Positions 55,042-62,747 of a DNA stretch of 64,000 bases are shown piece by piece. The notes below the pieces were generated by a model. That model did not search any database, was not told the origin of the DNA, and was given only the letters and a program-made list of their open reading frames with translations. The DNA comes from Candidatus Poribacteria bacterium (GTDB lineage: Bacteria; Poribacteria; WGA-4E; WGA-3G). Position 1 is the first letter of the stretch; every line of letters begins with the position of its first letter. The stretch spans positions 220,313-284,312 of the forward strand of contig JAGFCA010000005.1 in NCBI GenBank assembly GCA_022394755.1. The letters are read 5' to 3'. The position numbers were made by a program, and so were the translations under genes.

Positions 55042-55249
55042 AAGAGAAAATTGATAGAAATCAATGATATTTCGTAGAGTTTGTTAGGGATACGACTTCT
55101 ATATCTTAATGTTCAATTCACTATCCTCCAAAATGATAATATAATACAAACTAAATGTGTTGAGTATCCCAGGAAACGTTACTATATACCATAAAATGTT
55201 AAATTTCTAACAAACTTATTTTCAGGGAAGACAAGGATATATAACATAC

Positions 55250-56494
55250 ATGCAAACATCCGACTACCGTCCTCTTGATGTCAAATCAATCCGACAAGAT
55301 TTTCCCATCTTTGCGGAGGATCCACCTTTAGCCTTCCTTGATAGTGCAGCATCAACTCAGACACCGAGGCCTGTCGTTGAAGCAATGGATGCTTATTATG
55401 ATACGTACAGATCTAACATACACCGTGGCATCTATCGGATATCGGAAGAGGCAACAGAGCAATACGAAATCGCACGACAAAAAGTCGCTAAACTAATAAA
55501 TTCTCCACGCACAAGTCAAATTGTCTTCACACGTAATACTACAGAATCTATCAACCTTGTTGCTTATAGTTGGGGAAGTGTTAATATAAAACAAGGTGAT
55601 GAAATCGTCCTAACAGTACTCGAACACCATAGCAATCTTGTTCCTTGGCAACTCCTTGCACAACGTACTGGGGCAACACTGAAATTCCTTGAGATAACCG
55701 ATAAAGGACTTCTCGACTTCACGCAGCTCCAAAACGTACTGTCTGAAAAGACAAAATTAGTTGCGATTACACATGTCTCTAATGTTCTCGGCACAATCAA
55801 TCCCATACAATCCATTATTGACGCTGCACATGCTGTAAATGCTACTGTCCTCGTAGATGCAGCACAATCCGTCCCGCACTTCCATGTAGATGTGCGACAG
55901 TTGGATTGCGATTTTCTTGCATTTTCTGGACATAAGATGTGTGGACCAACTGGTGTTGGTGTATTATACGGAAAAATGGAACTCCTTGAGGAAATGCCAC
56001 CCTTTCTCGGTGGCGGATCAATGATTCGTTCTGTTGAACGCGATATTTCAACATACGCAGATGTACCAGCAAAATTTGAGGCAGGTACACCAAGTATCGC
56101 AGAAGCCATCGGACTTGGAAGAGCGGTGGATTATATTACACAAGCAGGATTAGCCTCTATACATGTACACGAACAAGAACTCGTAAAATATGCACATCAA
56201 CGATTAGAAGAAATAGAAGGAATTACCATATACGGACCGGAACCACATCAAAAAGCTGGTGTGATCTCCTTTAATTTGGAGGGTATCCATCCACATGACG
56301 TCGCTGGTATTTTAGATACATATAATATTGCTATCCGTGCTGGACATCACTGTGCACAACCTCTAATGAAGAAGTTTGATGTGATTGCAACAGCACGCGC
56401 CAGTTTTTACCTCTACAATACGATTGACGACGTAGAGCGTTTATGTGATGCTCTTCAGAAAGCTCAAACCCTTATGACTCGGAGAAATAAATGA
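55250..56494 (+). CDS. sufS: Cysteine desulfurase SufS
   Basis: SufS is the PLP enzyme that removes sulfur from cysteine for cluster assembly. It has 414 residues. FLDSAASTQTPRPVVEAM opens the fold; the PLP Lys is K229 in FSGHKMCGPTGVGVLYG; the active-site Cys is C368 in RAGHHCAQPLM. It is group II, as in Suf systems. Its stop overlaps the sufU start (ATGA), so sulfur handover partners are coupled. It is split from sufBCD by the nuclease-like gene. Confidence 0.96.
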   Translation: MQTSDYRPLDVKSIRQDFPIFAEDPPLAFLDSAASTQTPRPVVEAMDAYYDTYRSNIHRGIYRISEEATEQYEIARQKVAKLINSPRTSQIVFTRNTTESINLVAYSWGSVNIKQGDEIVLTVLEHHSNLVPWQLLAQRTGATLKFLEITDKGLLDFTQLQNVLSEKTKLVAITHVSNVLGTINPIQSIIDAAHAVNATVLVDAAQSVPHFHVDVRQLDCDFLAFSGHKMCGPTGVGVLYGKMELLEEMPPFLGGGSMIRSVERDISTYADVPAKFEAGTPSIAEAIGLGRAVDYITQAGLASIHVHEQELVKYAHQRLEEIEGITIYGPEPHQKAGVISFNLEGIHPHDVAGILDTYNIAIRAGHHCAQPLMKKFDVIATARASFYLYNTIDDVERLCDALQKAQTLMTRRNK

Positions 56495-56877
56495 ACATTT
56501 ATCAGGAAGAACTATTAGATCACTATGAGAATCCCAGCAACTATGGGACTCTTCCGAATCCTGATATATCACACGAAGAGGATAATCCTCTATGTGGAGA
56601 CAAAATTCGGATGGATCTAATGGTTGACGATGGAACAATAAAAGAGGTACGCTTCAGTGGACACGGTTGCACTATCAGCCAAGCCGCTGCTTCTATGCTT
56701 ACCGAAAAAATTGAAGGAAAATCTCTTGAAGAAATTAAAAATCTTTCAAGAGATGATATTATGGATATGATAGGTATTCCGTTGGGACCGGTTCGTGTAA
56801 AATGTGCCTTACTGGCTCTCAAAGTTCTCAAAGCAGGCGCATACGGTATTAAAGGTTGGCCTGGTGAAGAAGAGTAA
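56491..56877 (+). CDS. sufU: Sulfur-acceptor / scaffold protein SufU
   Basis: SufU takes persulfide sulfur from SufS. It has 128 residues with the conserved ligands C35 and D37 (NPLCGDKI), C60 (SGHGCTISQAAAS) and C105 (VRVKCALLAL). The insert between the second and third Cys fits SufU rather than IscU. The gene overlaps sufS by four bases. It is followed closely by the toxin-antitoxin pair. Confidence 0.94.
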   Translation: MNIYQEELLDHYENPSNYGTLPNPDISHEEDNPLCGDKIRMDLMVDDGTIKEVRFSGHGCTISQAAASMLTEKIEGKSLEEIKNLSRDDIMDMIGIPLGPVRVKCALLALKVLKAGAYGIKGWPGEEE

Positions 56878-56893
56878 TATTGGAGGCAATACA

Positions 56894-57127
56894 ATGAGCG
56901 ACAATGTAACATCACAGGAAACGGAAGTCACACTAAGTGTTCAGCAATTGGAAAGCCTTATCCGTAAAGTTGTACGAGAAGAATTAATGGAATTCATGGC
57001 ACAAGAACTTGAGCTTTTTCATATTGATAAGGAATCTCCCCTTTATGAAGATATGGAGGATATTCTTGAACGTAAAAGGAATGGTAAATTAAGGTTTCAT
57101 ACACACGAAGAAATTTGGAATGAATGA
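56894..57127 (+). CDS. Antitoxin of a RelBE-like pair
   Basis: This 77-residue protein begins MSDNVTSQETEVTLSVQQLE, and has LIRKVVREELMEFMAQELE and DMEDILERKRNGKLRFHTHEE. Such a helix followed by a short C-terminal tail is common in RelB/ParD-like and DUF antitoxins next to RelE toxins. GGAGG lies seven bases before the ATG at 56894; a longer frame from 56804 is inside sufU. Its end overlaps the toxin gene by eight bases. The family assignment rests mostly on context. Confidence 0.65.
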   Translation: MSDNVTSQETEVTLSVQQLESLIRKVVREELMEFMAQELELFHIDKESPLYEDMEDILERKRNGKLRFHTHEEIWNE

Positions 57128-57449
57128 TTATCAAACATTTTATGAAGATCAATTTATACGGAATCTTAGACGCTTCTCAAGTCTAAGACAACGTATCCAA
57201 CGAAAAGTTGAACAGATACTTGTAAAGCCTTATGATCGCACAGAACAACTTGGACGAGTATCAGGTGGATTAGACTTACGGGGTTGCCGTAGTTCGCGGA
57301 TAGATAGGAATTTTCGGATCATATTTGTTATATGTGAAGAGTGTCGACCTATACCTGAATGCCAGTACTGTTTCTGTGATGAAAGACCAGACATGACTGT
57401 AGTTTTCTTGACCGTAGGACCACATGATCGAGCTTATATGATGAACTAA
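57120..57449 (+). CDS. RelE/ParE-type toxin
   Basis: This 109-residue protein has the RelE/ParE fold pattern: FIRNLRRFSSLRQRIQRKVEQIL helix, DRTEQLGRVSGGLDLRGCRSSRI (basic strand), then DRNFRIIFVICEEC and the C-terminal VFLTVGPHDRAYMMN, with the H-D-R end typical of mRNA interferases of this group. It overlaps the antitoxin gene by eight bases. The cysteines (CEEC, CQYCFC) are unusual and might bind a metal or cluster. The pair lies inside the suf locus between sufU and the Rieske gene. Confidence 0.75.
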   Translation: MNDYQTFYEDQFIRNLRRFSSLRQRIQRKVEQILVKPYDRTEQLGRVSGGLDLRGCRSSRIDRNFRIIFVICEECRPIPECQYCFCDERPDMTVVFLTVGPHDRAYMMN

Positions 57450-57513
57450 GACTGAATGCTAATCCATTAAGATCGATAGCGAGTCTGTGAAAGTAGAATA
57501 AGAAAGGATAATA

Positions 57514-57825
57514 ATGGCAGAATTTTACAAAGCCGCGAATGTTAATGAAGTACCACCAGGTACAAAAAAACTTATTGAAGTAGATTTCGTCCCTGTGCTA
57601 CTCTTTAACGTAGATGGTGAATTTTTCGCTATGGAAGATGTATGTACACATGATGGCGGTCCTTTAGGTGAAGGATTTTTGAATGGGGAAGAGATTGAAT
57701 GTCCTCGACATGGCGCACGATTTTGTATCAAAACTGGTAAAGCACTATGTATGCCTGCTGTTGAAGATATTGAATGTTTTCCCGTCAAAATAGAAGATGA
57801 CGAGATATATGTCAGTATAGATTAA
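57514..57825 (+). CDS. Rieske [2Fe-2S] ferredoxin
   Basis: This 103-residue Rieske-type ferredoxin has cluster ligands C44-T-H46 and C63-P-R-H66 (VCTHDGGPLGEG, ECPRHGARFC). It has no membrane helix, so it is a cytoplasmic electron carrier of the NirD/biphenyl-ferredoxin type. It is placed in the second half of the suf locus and is itself a likely client of, or electron donor to, the assembly machinery. AAAGGAT precedes the ATG. Confidence 0.92.
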   Translation: MAEFYKAANVNEVPPGTKKLIEVDFVPVLLFNVDGEFFAMEDVCTHDGGPLGEGFLNGEEIECPRHGARFCIKTGKALCMPAVEDIECFPVKIEDDEIYVSID

Positions 57826-57887
57826 CACACCTTTTATAACTTACAACCAATATGCTCTTTAGTAATATACCAAAGGAGGAATTGCAA

Positions 57888-58187
57888 ATGGTAACTGAAG
57901 AATCTGTCTTAGAAAGTATAAAGGAAATAATTGATCCAGAATTAGGCATTAACATTGTTGACATGGGATTAATCTACGAAGTTGACATTGACGATACAAC
58001 GGTCGACATAACAATGACCTTAACCAGTCCCGGTTGTCCAGCAGGCGGACAGATTGTTAACGGCGCACAACAGGTCACACAACAAATGGACGGTGTTGAA
58101 GAGGTTAACGTCAATGTTGTTTGGAATCCACGATGGACAATGGAAATGATGACTGAAGATGCCAAAGACGAACTCGGCATCTTTTAA
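57888..58187 (+). CDS. MIP18/DUF59-family Fe-S assembly protein (SufT-like)
   Basis: This 99-residue protein starts at ATG 57888, with AAAGGAGG just upstream (a frame from 57852 adds 12 unsupported residues). It has the MIP18/DUF59 motifs SIKEIIDPELGINIVDMGLIYEV, VDITMTLTSPGCPAGGQIV and VWNPRWTMEMMTEDAK. The Cys in TSPGCPAG is the conserved one. The family (SufT, PaaD, CIA2) helps mature Fe-S proteins. Context in the suf locus agrees. Confidence 0.92.
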   Translation: MVTEESVLESIKEIIDPELGINIVDMGLIYEVDIDDTTVDITMTLTSPGCPAGGQIVNGAQQVTQQMDGVEEVNVNVVWNPRWTMEMMTEDAKDELGIF

Positions 58188-58220
58188 TGGTTGTAGACAC
58201 ACTGAGGTACCGTAGGTGTT

Positions 58221-58604
58221 ATGAACACGATTGCCAAACAACCAAAAACGCTCAAAAAACATGATAAAGCCTTTCAGGTTGAATGGAAAGATGGACACGA
58301 CAGTTGGTATCCGTATCGGTATCTCAGACAGATGTGTCCGTGTGCAGAATGTGCAATCATACGTCATGAAGGAAAGGATGTCCATTCACTCTTTTCACCA
58401 CAAGGTGATGGTGATGTTTCTCTAATTGATGTGTCAGAAGATATACAACCGATTGATGTCCAGTTAGTTGGACGTTACGCAGTTCAATTTAGTTGGAATG
58501 ATGGACATAACACCGGAATCTACCCTTTTGAAGTTCTACGTGAAACATGTCCCTGTCCAGAATGCATGCCACTACAACCTGATGAATTAGAGGATACTCA
58601 TTAA
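58221..58604 (+). CDS. DUF971-family protein
   Basis: This 127-residue protein has two matching halves: EWKDGHDSWYPYRYLRQMCPCAEC (C39, C41, C44) and SWNDGHNTGIYPFEVLRETC (C110), then PCPEC (C112, C115). This W-x-DGH...LR...CPCxEC pattern is DUF971, also the N-terminal part of gamma-butyrobetaine hydroxylase, and often sits near Mrp/ApbC-type Fe-S carriers. The two Cys clusters may bind zinc or an Fe-S cluster. The stop overlaps the next start (TAATG). Confidence 0.87.
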   Translation: MNTIAKQPKTLKKHDKAFQVEWKDGHDSWYPYRYLRQMCPCAECAIIRHEGKDVHSLFSPQGDGDVSLIDVSEDIQPIDVQLVGRYAVQFSWNDGHNTGIYPFEVLRETCPCPECMPLQPDELEDTH

Positions 58605-58936
58605 TGCAGAATTCAGATATTCCTGAAATAACACCGTCAGAACTAAAGCAAAAATTAGATGAAGACACGTCTCTGTTCCTATTAGATGTTAGAGAGCAAG
58701 ATGAATATGACCTTGTTCATCTCAACGATGCACACCTAATCCCGTTAAACACACTGCCATACAATATAGACGATCTGCCATCTGATCAAGAAATTGTGGT
58801 ATATTGTCATCATGGACAACGTAGTCTTTATGCAACTGTCTTCCTTCACAAAAAAGGGTTTACAGAGGCTAAAAATCTGTCAGGCGGTATAGACCAGTGG
58901 GCTGCAGAAATAGATACAACGCTAAGGAGATATTAA
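58604..58936 (+). CDS. Rhodanese-domain sulfurtransferase
   Basis: This 110-residue single-domain rhodanese has LFLLDVREQDEYDLVHLNDAHLIPL and the active-site loop VVYCHHGQRSLYATVFL (C68), with CHHGxRS typical of GlpE/ThiI-type rhodaneses. It moves sulfur as a persulfide. It is coupled to the DUF971 gene by a one-base overlap and is part of the sulfur-trafficking set here. Confidence 0.92.
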   Translation: MQNSDIPEITPSELKQKLDEDTSLFLLDVREQDEYDLVHLNDAHLIPLNTLPYNIDDLPSDQEIVVYCHHGQRSLYATVFLHKKGFTEAKNLSGGIDQWAAEIDTTLRRY

Positions 58937-58939
58937 ATC

Positions 58940-59134
58940 ATGATTGTCGAATTTGAAAATCGTTCTGGCGATATGGAACAAGCAGATATGGAAATTGACG
59001 AACCTTGTCCAACCTGCTGTGGAATGCTACTTCCAGTCGTAGAATCCGATCCTAAGAGTGGATATCGGTGTAGCAGCTGTGGACTCGTCTTTAAACCTGT
59101 AGAGGAAGAGCCAACTTCTGTTAAAACTGAATAA
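58940..59134 (+). CDS. Small zinc-ribbon protein
   Basis: This 64-residue protein has two Cys pairs, CPTCCGML and CSSCGLVF, 18 residues apart, with a short acidic tail. It is a likely zinc ribbon. It begins only three bases after the rhodanese stop and ends the suf-linked run. The function is unknown. Confidence 0.75.
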   Translation: MIVEFENRSGDMEQADMEIDEPCPTCCGMLLPVVESDPKSGYRCSSCGLVFKPVEEEPTSVKTE

Positions 59135-59152
59135 GATATTTAGTAGATATAG

Positions 59153-60244
59153 TTATTCTATTTCTCGAAAATTTGGAACTTCAACGGGTTCTCCACCATT
59201 TGCAATTGATTGCTCCGATACCAAACCGGGTCCAGTGTAATCCATTGCTGTATACACATCAATCGGGGGTTGTGTATCGTTTAGAATACTATCAACAAAA
59301 TCCCGTACCTTAAAATACTCACCAAGATTTCCCTCGTTTTGTGCTTCTTCAGGTGGATTCTTCCATCTATCTGGTAAAAAATTAGATTCCAATTCAGAAA
59401 GCGGTTTCCACTGTTCTCCAGATTCAAACTCACTTAACCAAATCTTACCTTGGGCACCAAAGCCGCGTGAACTCTCATAACATCCTTTTGTTCCTTGTAG
59501 ACTAAAATAAGAATTTGCAGGTCGATTCGAGAGCATATCAATACGTATCTTAATTAGACCGCCACCTTCTGTTTTACAAAGCATCATTACTGTGTCTTCC
59601 ATTGCATGTTCAGGATCGGTAATTACACCTGTTCCCAAACAACAAACGCTCACAACCCGTTCTCCGAACCATTGAAGGACAGGACCAAGACTGTGTGTAG
59701 CATAATTACATCGATTGATTCCGACCTGCCAATAGTAACGCCAGGTTGGATTTCCACTTGCATCGTGATGAAGAGATTTGATGTTGTGAAGATACTCACC
59801 CTCACCGAAATACACATCACCAAACAGACCATTTTCTACGAGACTACGGATCAATACATTTGGTTGAGAATAGCATGTATTTTCTGCCATGGTATATTTA
59901 GCTGAAGACTTCCGAACGGCACGAACAAGATCATAACACTCTTCTAATTTCACAGCAGCTGTTACTTCACTAATTACATGCTTATCTGCTTCTAACGCTT
60001 CAATCGATTGAGGAACATGCAAATTTTCAGGTGTAGCAAGAACAACAAGGTCTACAGCATCCAACATCTCCGTATAATTAGTAAACTTTTGTGCTACATT
60101 GTAGCGTTCCGCAACGTTTTGAAGTGTTTCTTCATTGATATCACATACAGCAACAACCTCGGTTTCTGTAATCGTAGCAAACGGTTGAAAATATGAACTT
60201 CCTCTGTGTGCGCCAACAATTCCGACTCTTATTTTATCTGCCAT
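59153..60244 (-). CDS. Gfo/Idh/MocA-family oxidoreductase
   Basis: This 363-residue NAD(P)-dependent dehydrogenase has a Rossmann start (KIRVGIVGAHRGSSYFQPF; EVVAVCDINEE) and LVVLATPENLHVPQS. The EKP motif of the family is replaced by SEVTAAVKLEE. The second domain has TWRYYWQVGINRCNYATHSLGPVLQW and the H-x-LGP catalytic region. The substrate is a sugar or related polyol of unknown identity. AAAGGAGAT precedes the ATG on the minus strand. Its stop lies 18 bases from the end of the convergent zinc-ribbon gene. Confidence 0.9.
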   Translation of the reverse strand: MADKIRVGIVGAHRGSSYFQPFATITETEVVAVCDINEETLQNVAERYNVAQKFTNYTEMLDAVDLVVLATPENLHVPQSIEALEADKHVISEVTAAVKLEECYDLVRAVRKSSAKYTMAENTCYSQPNVLIRSLVENGLFGDVYFGEGEYLHNIKSLHHDASGNPTWRYYWQVGINRCNYATHSLGPVLQWFGERVVSVCCLGTGVITDPEHAMEDTVMMLCKTEGGGLIKIRIDMLSNRPANSYFSLQGTKGCYESSRGFGAQGKIWLSEFESGEQWKPLSELESNFLPDRWKNPPEEAQNEGNLGEYFKVRDFVDSILNDTQPPIDVYTAMDYTGPGLVSEQSIANGGEPVEVPNFREIE

Positions 60245-60515
60245 TCCTATCTCCTTTAATGTCGAAAGTTACAATCCTCATTCCTTAGAATACCTATGGA
60301 TAGCATAGCATATAGAGAGGAATTAGTCAGTAAAGTAATATGAGAGGGGTGTGTAAAGTTTTTGTCACTATATGTGTTTTTGTGTCAGAATCGCGGATTA
60401 CGCTGATTACACAGATTCAGCGGATAAGAGTGCTTTTTCTAAATTAACGTGAGTTTGAAAAATCAGATTATTTTTAGACTCGGTGAAACAGAATCAGAAT
60501 CAGAATCAGAATCAA

Positions 60516-60657
60516 CGGTATGAATGCCATTTAGGCATTCCCCGGGTATGAATGACATTTAGGCATTCCCCGGGTATGAATGACATTTAGGTGTACCTCG
60601 GGTATGAACGCCGTTAAGCATTCCCCCGGTATGAATGACATTTAGGCATTCATACCG
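60516..60657. repeat. Tandem array of five 28-bp palindromic units
   Basis: Units at about 60516-60543, 60544-60571, 60572-60599, 60600-60627 and 60628-60657 read GGTATGAATGxCATTTAGGC then ATTCCCCG with a few changes. The inner palindrome could form a small hairpin per unit. There are no spacers, so this is not CRISPR. Confidence 0.75.
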
Positions 60658-60726
60658 GGCTTATTCAATTTATATCATCTTTTCTACACACCTGTCACCT
60701 CTCCGAGGCTACGGAAATACAAAGAG

Positions 60727-60750
60727 TCGGGATTCGGAGATCCCTCCTAC
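60727..60750 (-). repeat. GTAGG palindromic repeat, reverse copy
   Basis: On the minus strand this reads GTAGGAGGGATCTCCGAATC, followed by CCGA, with the same GTAGG foot as the other copies and a GGGAT/ATCCC stem. A sister copy is at 62501-62524. Confidence 0.6.
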
Positions 60751-60815
60751 AAAGAGTAGAATCCTTAAATTGACGCCTATAGTGCGGTGAATCAGGAATC
60801 AGAAACAGAATCAAC

Positions 60816-60923
60816 GGTATGAATGCCATTTAGGCATTCCCCGGGTATGAATGACAATTAGGCATACCCCGGGTATGAACACCGTTAGGCATTCCCCGGT
60901 ATGAATGACATTTAGGCATACCC
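60816..60923. repeat. Second tandem array of four 28-bp palindromic units
   Basis: The same unit as at 60516-60657 and 46636-46692, here four times with changes in the third unit (GGTATGAACACCGTTAGGC). All three arrays begin with AATCAACGGTATGAATG. Confidence 0.7.
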
Positions 60924-61072
60924 TGTCTTTATCAAGAGGACTTTAGGAGAAACTGCGTAAGTCCCGGCATTTCTAAGTGATGTTTAGTCATTAATGATAG
61001 AAAAATTCAGATATCAATGGACTACTCACATCACCCAAAAGAGGAAAGAAAACCCAAGTTGTTATATGTTCC

Positions 61073-61098
61073 AAAATGTTACGAAATCGTAACATTTT
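61073..61098. terminator. Bidirectional intrinsic terminator
   Basis: AAAATGTTACGA (61073-61084) and TCGTAACATTTT (61087-61098) form a 12-bp perfect stem with a 2-base center, flanked by a T-run on the plus side and an A-run on the other. It lies about 155 bases past the stop of the minus-strand gene at 61252-62184, so it fits as its terminator. Confidence 0.7.
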
Positions 61099-61251
61099 TC
61101 TGTAACCCCAATTTTAGGAAATCCTTCTAATCCCAGCATCCGTATGGGTTTATAGGCGATAAATAAAATGTTACGATTTTTGTAAAAAGTTTAATACCAA
61201 ATTCCTACTTGGTTGGTCTTCTATAAGTTTGGTTTGATTATCCTGACTGTT

Positions 61252-62184
61252 TTATGTAGAATCATCCTTATTGTTTTTGGTAGCAGCATCCCAATCTTTC
61301 ATTCGTTTCTCAAAATCCTCACATTCATCCTTATATTCTTGTGAATTCATATACTCATCTATTTCTTCTTGGGTTGGTTTAGTATCATATTTGATTGGAG
61401 CCTCCACCTTTTCTTTGATAGATTCGACCTTATTATTTTTTGAATCCTCAGAGTCTTCGGTAGACTCATCCTCATAGTCTTCGATAGACTCATCTTCATG
61501 GTCTTCGATAGACTCATCTTCATGGTCTCCGGTAGAAATATCTTCAGATTCTTCGGTGGAATCATCCTTATGGTTTTGTGAATCCTCAATACTTTCCATT
61601 TGTTGTATTGCAGCATCTTGTTGCTCGTTATATTGTGCTGCGAGAGCGGATGATGTAGCAGCGGTCTTCAGTATTTGGTGTGTTAAAGCTATATACTTTG
61701 CGTCACCTTCTTCAAATGCTCTGCTTTTTGCTAATCCATATAGTGTACCTAATTCATCGGATAGTATGTCCAATTGATGAAGATTGTTGCACTTATATTT
61801 TGCGATATATAGGTCGCGCGTCTTATTAAACAAATCCGTATATTTGTTTGGAAATTGTCGATGGTTAATATTAAATCTGCGTAACCTTGCGGATATATGT
61901 TTACTTGCCTTTTTCTGCATTTTTCGAACAGTTTCAGCATAGGCACTGGGTGCATGATCTTCTGCATCTTGTATACCTAAATCCAATCCATCATTATAAT
62001 ACACAATACTTTGTTCAGCAACGAATCGCTCAAAAAATTGTTCTTCAGTTTCAAGATTAATATCACAGATTTGCATAATTTCATCATCAAATTTATCCAT
62101 AAAGGATGCTACAATTTCAGAAAGTTTCATGAATTGAGCAAACCCTTTTACAGCAAATATTTTGTGTTTTTCTTCAAGTCTCAT
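61252..62184 (-). CDS. Hypothetical helical protein with acidic repeat tail
   Basis: This 310-residue protein belongs to no family I recognise. Residues 1-190 are helical, with few prolines (MRLEEKHKIFAVKGFAQFMK, FFERFVAEQSIVYYNDGLDL, VRKMQKKASKHISARLRRFN, AKYIALTHQILKTAATSSAL). Residues ~200-255 are an acidic repeat of the 8-residue unit DHEDESIE, encoded by 24-bp direct repeats (about 61452-61547). The tail (KPTQEEIDEYMNSQEYKDEC) is charged. GGAG lies before the ATG. It stands alone among repeats and could be an accessory or phage-derived gene. Confidence 0.6.
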   Translation of the reverse strand: MRLEEKHKIFAVKGFAQFMKLSEIVASFMDKFDDEIMQICDINLETEEQFFERFVAEQSIVYYNDGLDLGIQDAEDHAPSAYAETVRKMQKKASKHISARLRRFNINHRQFPNKYTDLFNKTRDLYIAKYKCNNLHQLDILSDELGTLYGLAKSRAFEEGDAKYIALTHQILKTAATSSALAAQYNEQQDAAIQQMESIEDSQNHKDDSTEESEDISTGDHEDESIEDHEDESIEDYEDESTEDSEDSKNNKVESIKEKVEAPIKYDTKPTQEEIDEYMNSQEYKDECEDFEKRMKDWDAATKNNKDDST

Positions 62185-62747
62185 TTTTTATCTCCTTCTA
62201 TAATGGCTTGGGTAAAAATATAAATCACATAAAATGCGTTTCTTCAGTAAAATAAACATTTACGGACGATATAAGCAATATCGTAATATATATAGACATA
62301 TTAATAAATAACATTCAAATTACTTGTGAACAATTTCATCCTGTTTAGATATAAATATTAATTATGTAATGAATGCTGCTCTGTATTCTATTATTTGATG
62401 TGTGTATAGTATATTTTCTTCATAATTTTTATTTTATGTGGGTATATAGTTCACAGTTGTCAGAATAGTGGTTTTCAGTTTACAGTAAGAGATACAAGAG
62501 TTGGGAATCGGAGTTCCCTCCTACAGATGAGTAATTATATGTGAACGAATGCTTCTTATTAAATAGATACATTGTTATAAAGTGACAAAATCTTTACATA
62601 CCCATATGAGAGTTATCAATAACCAGACTGTATTGTTATCCGACACAAAATTGATTTATATGGTCATTACATGTATAATTATAATGTATTCCTATTTGGA
62701 TATCTGATTTTTACAATGTAATTACCTGTTTCCTAAATCTCCACTAT
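62185..62747. other. AT-rich intergenic region with one GTAGG repeat
   Basis: This 563-base gap separates the acidic-repeat gene (minus) from the sugar-transferase gene (plus). A GTAGG-type repeat in reverse orientation is at 62501-62524 (GGGAATCGGAGTTCCCTCC, then TAC). It must hold the promoters of both flanking genes, none of them clear. No coding frame is seen. Confidence 0.5.
62501..62524 (-). repeat. GTAGG palindromic repeat, reverse copy
   Basis: Minus-strand GTAGGAGGGAACTCCGATTC with a GGGAA/TTCCC stem; nearly the same as 60727-60750 with compensating changes in the stem (GGGAT/ATCCC versus GGGAA/TTCCC), which points to selection on the structure. Confidence 0.6.

Larger units (their letters stand above)
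60245..61251. repeat. Intergenic region with two arrays of 28-bp palindromic units
   Basis: Array 1 (60516-60657) has five units and array 2 (60816-60923) has four units of ~28 bp, each GGTATGAATG, a palindromic core (GAATGCCATTTAGGCATTC), then CCCCG. Both start after AATCAACGGTATGAATG. Before array 1, GAATCA is repeated four times (60490-60514). A GTAGG-type repeat (60727-60750, reverse) lies between, and a terminator at 61073-61098. No coding frame is seen. Confidence 0.7.

Noticed and set aside
60516..60923. CRISPR array
   Set aside because: The 28-bp units are directly joined without unique spacers, vary among themselves, and no cas gene is present.
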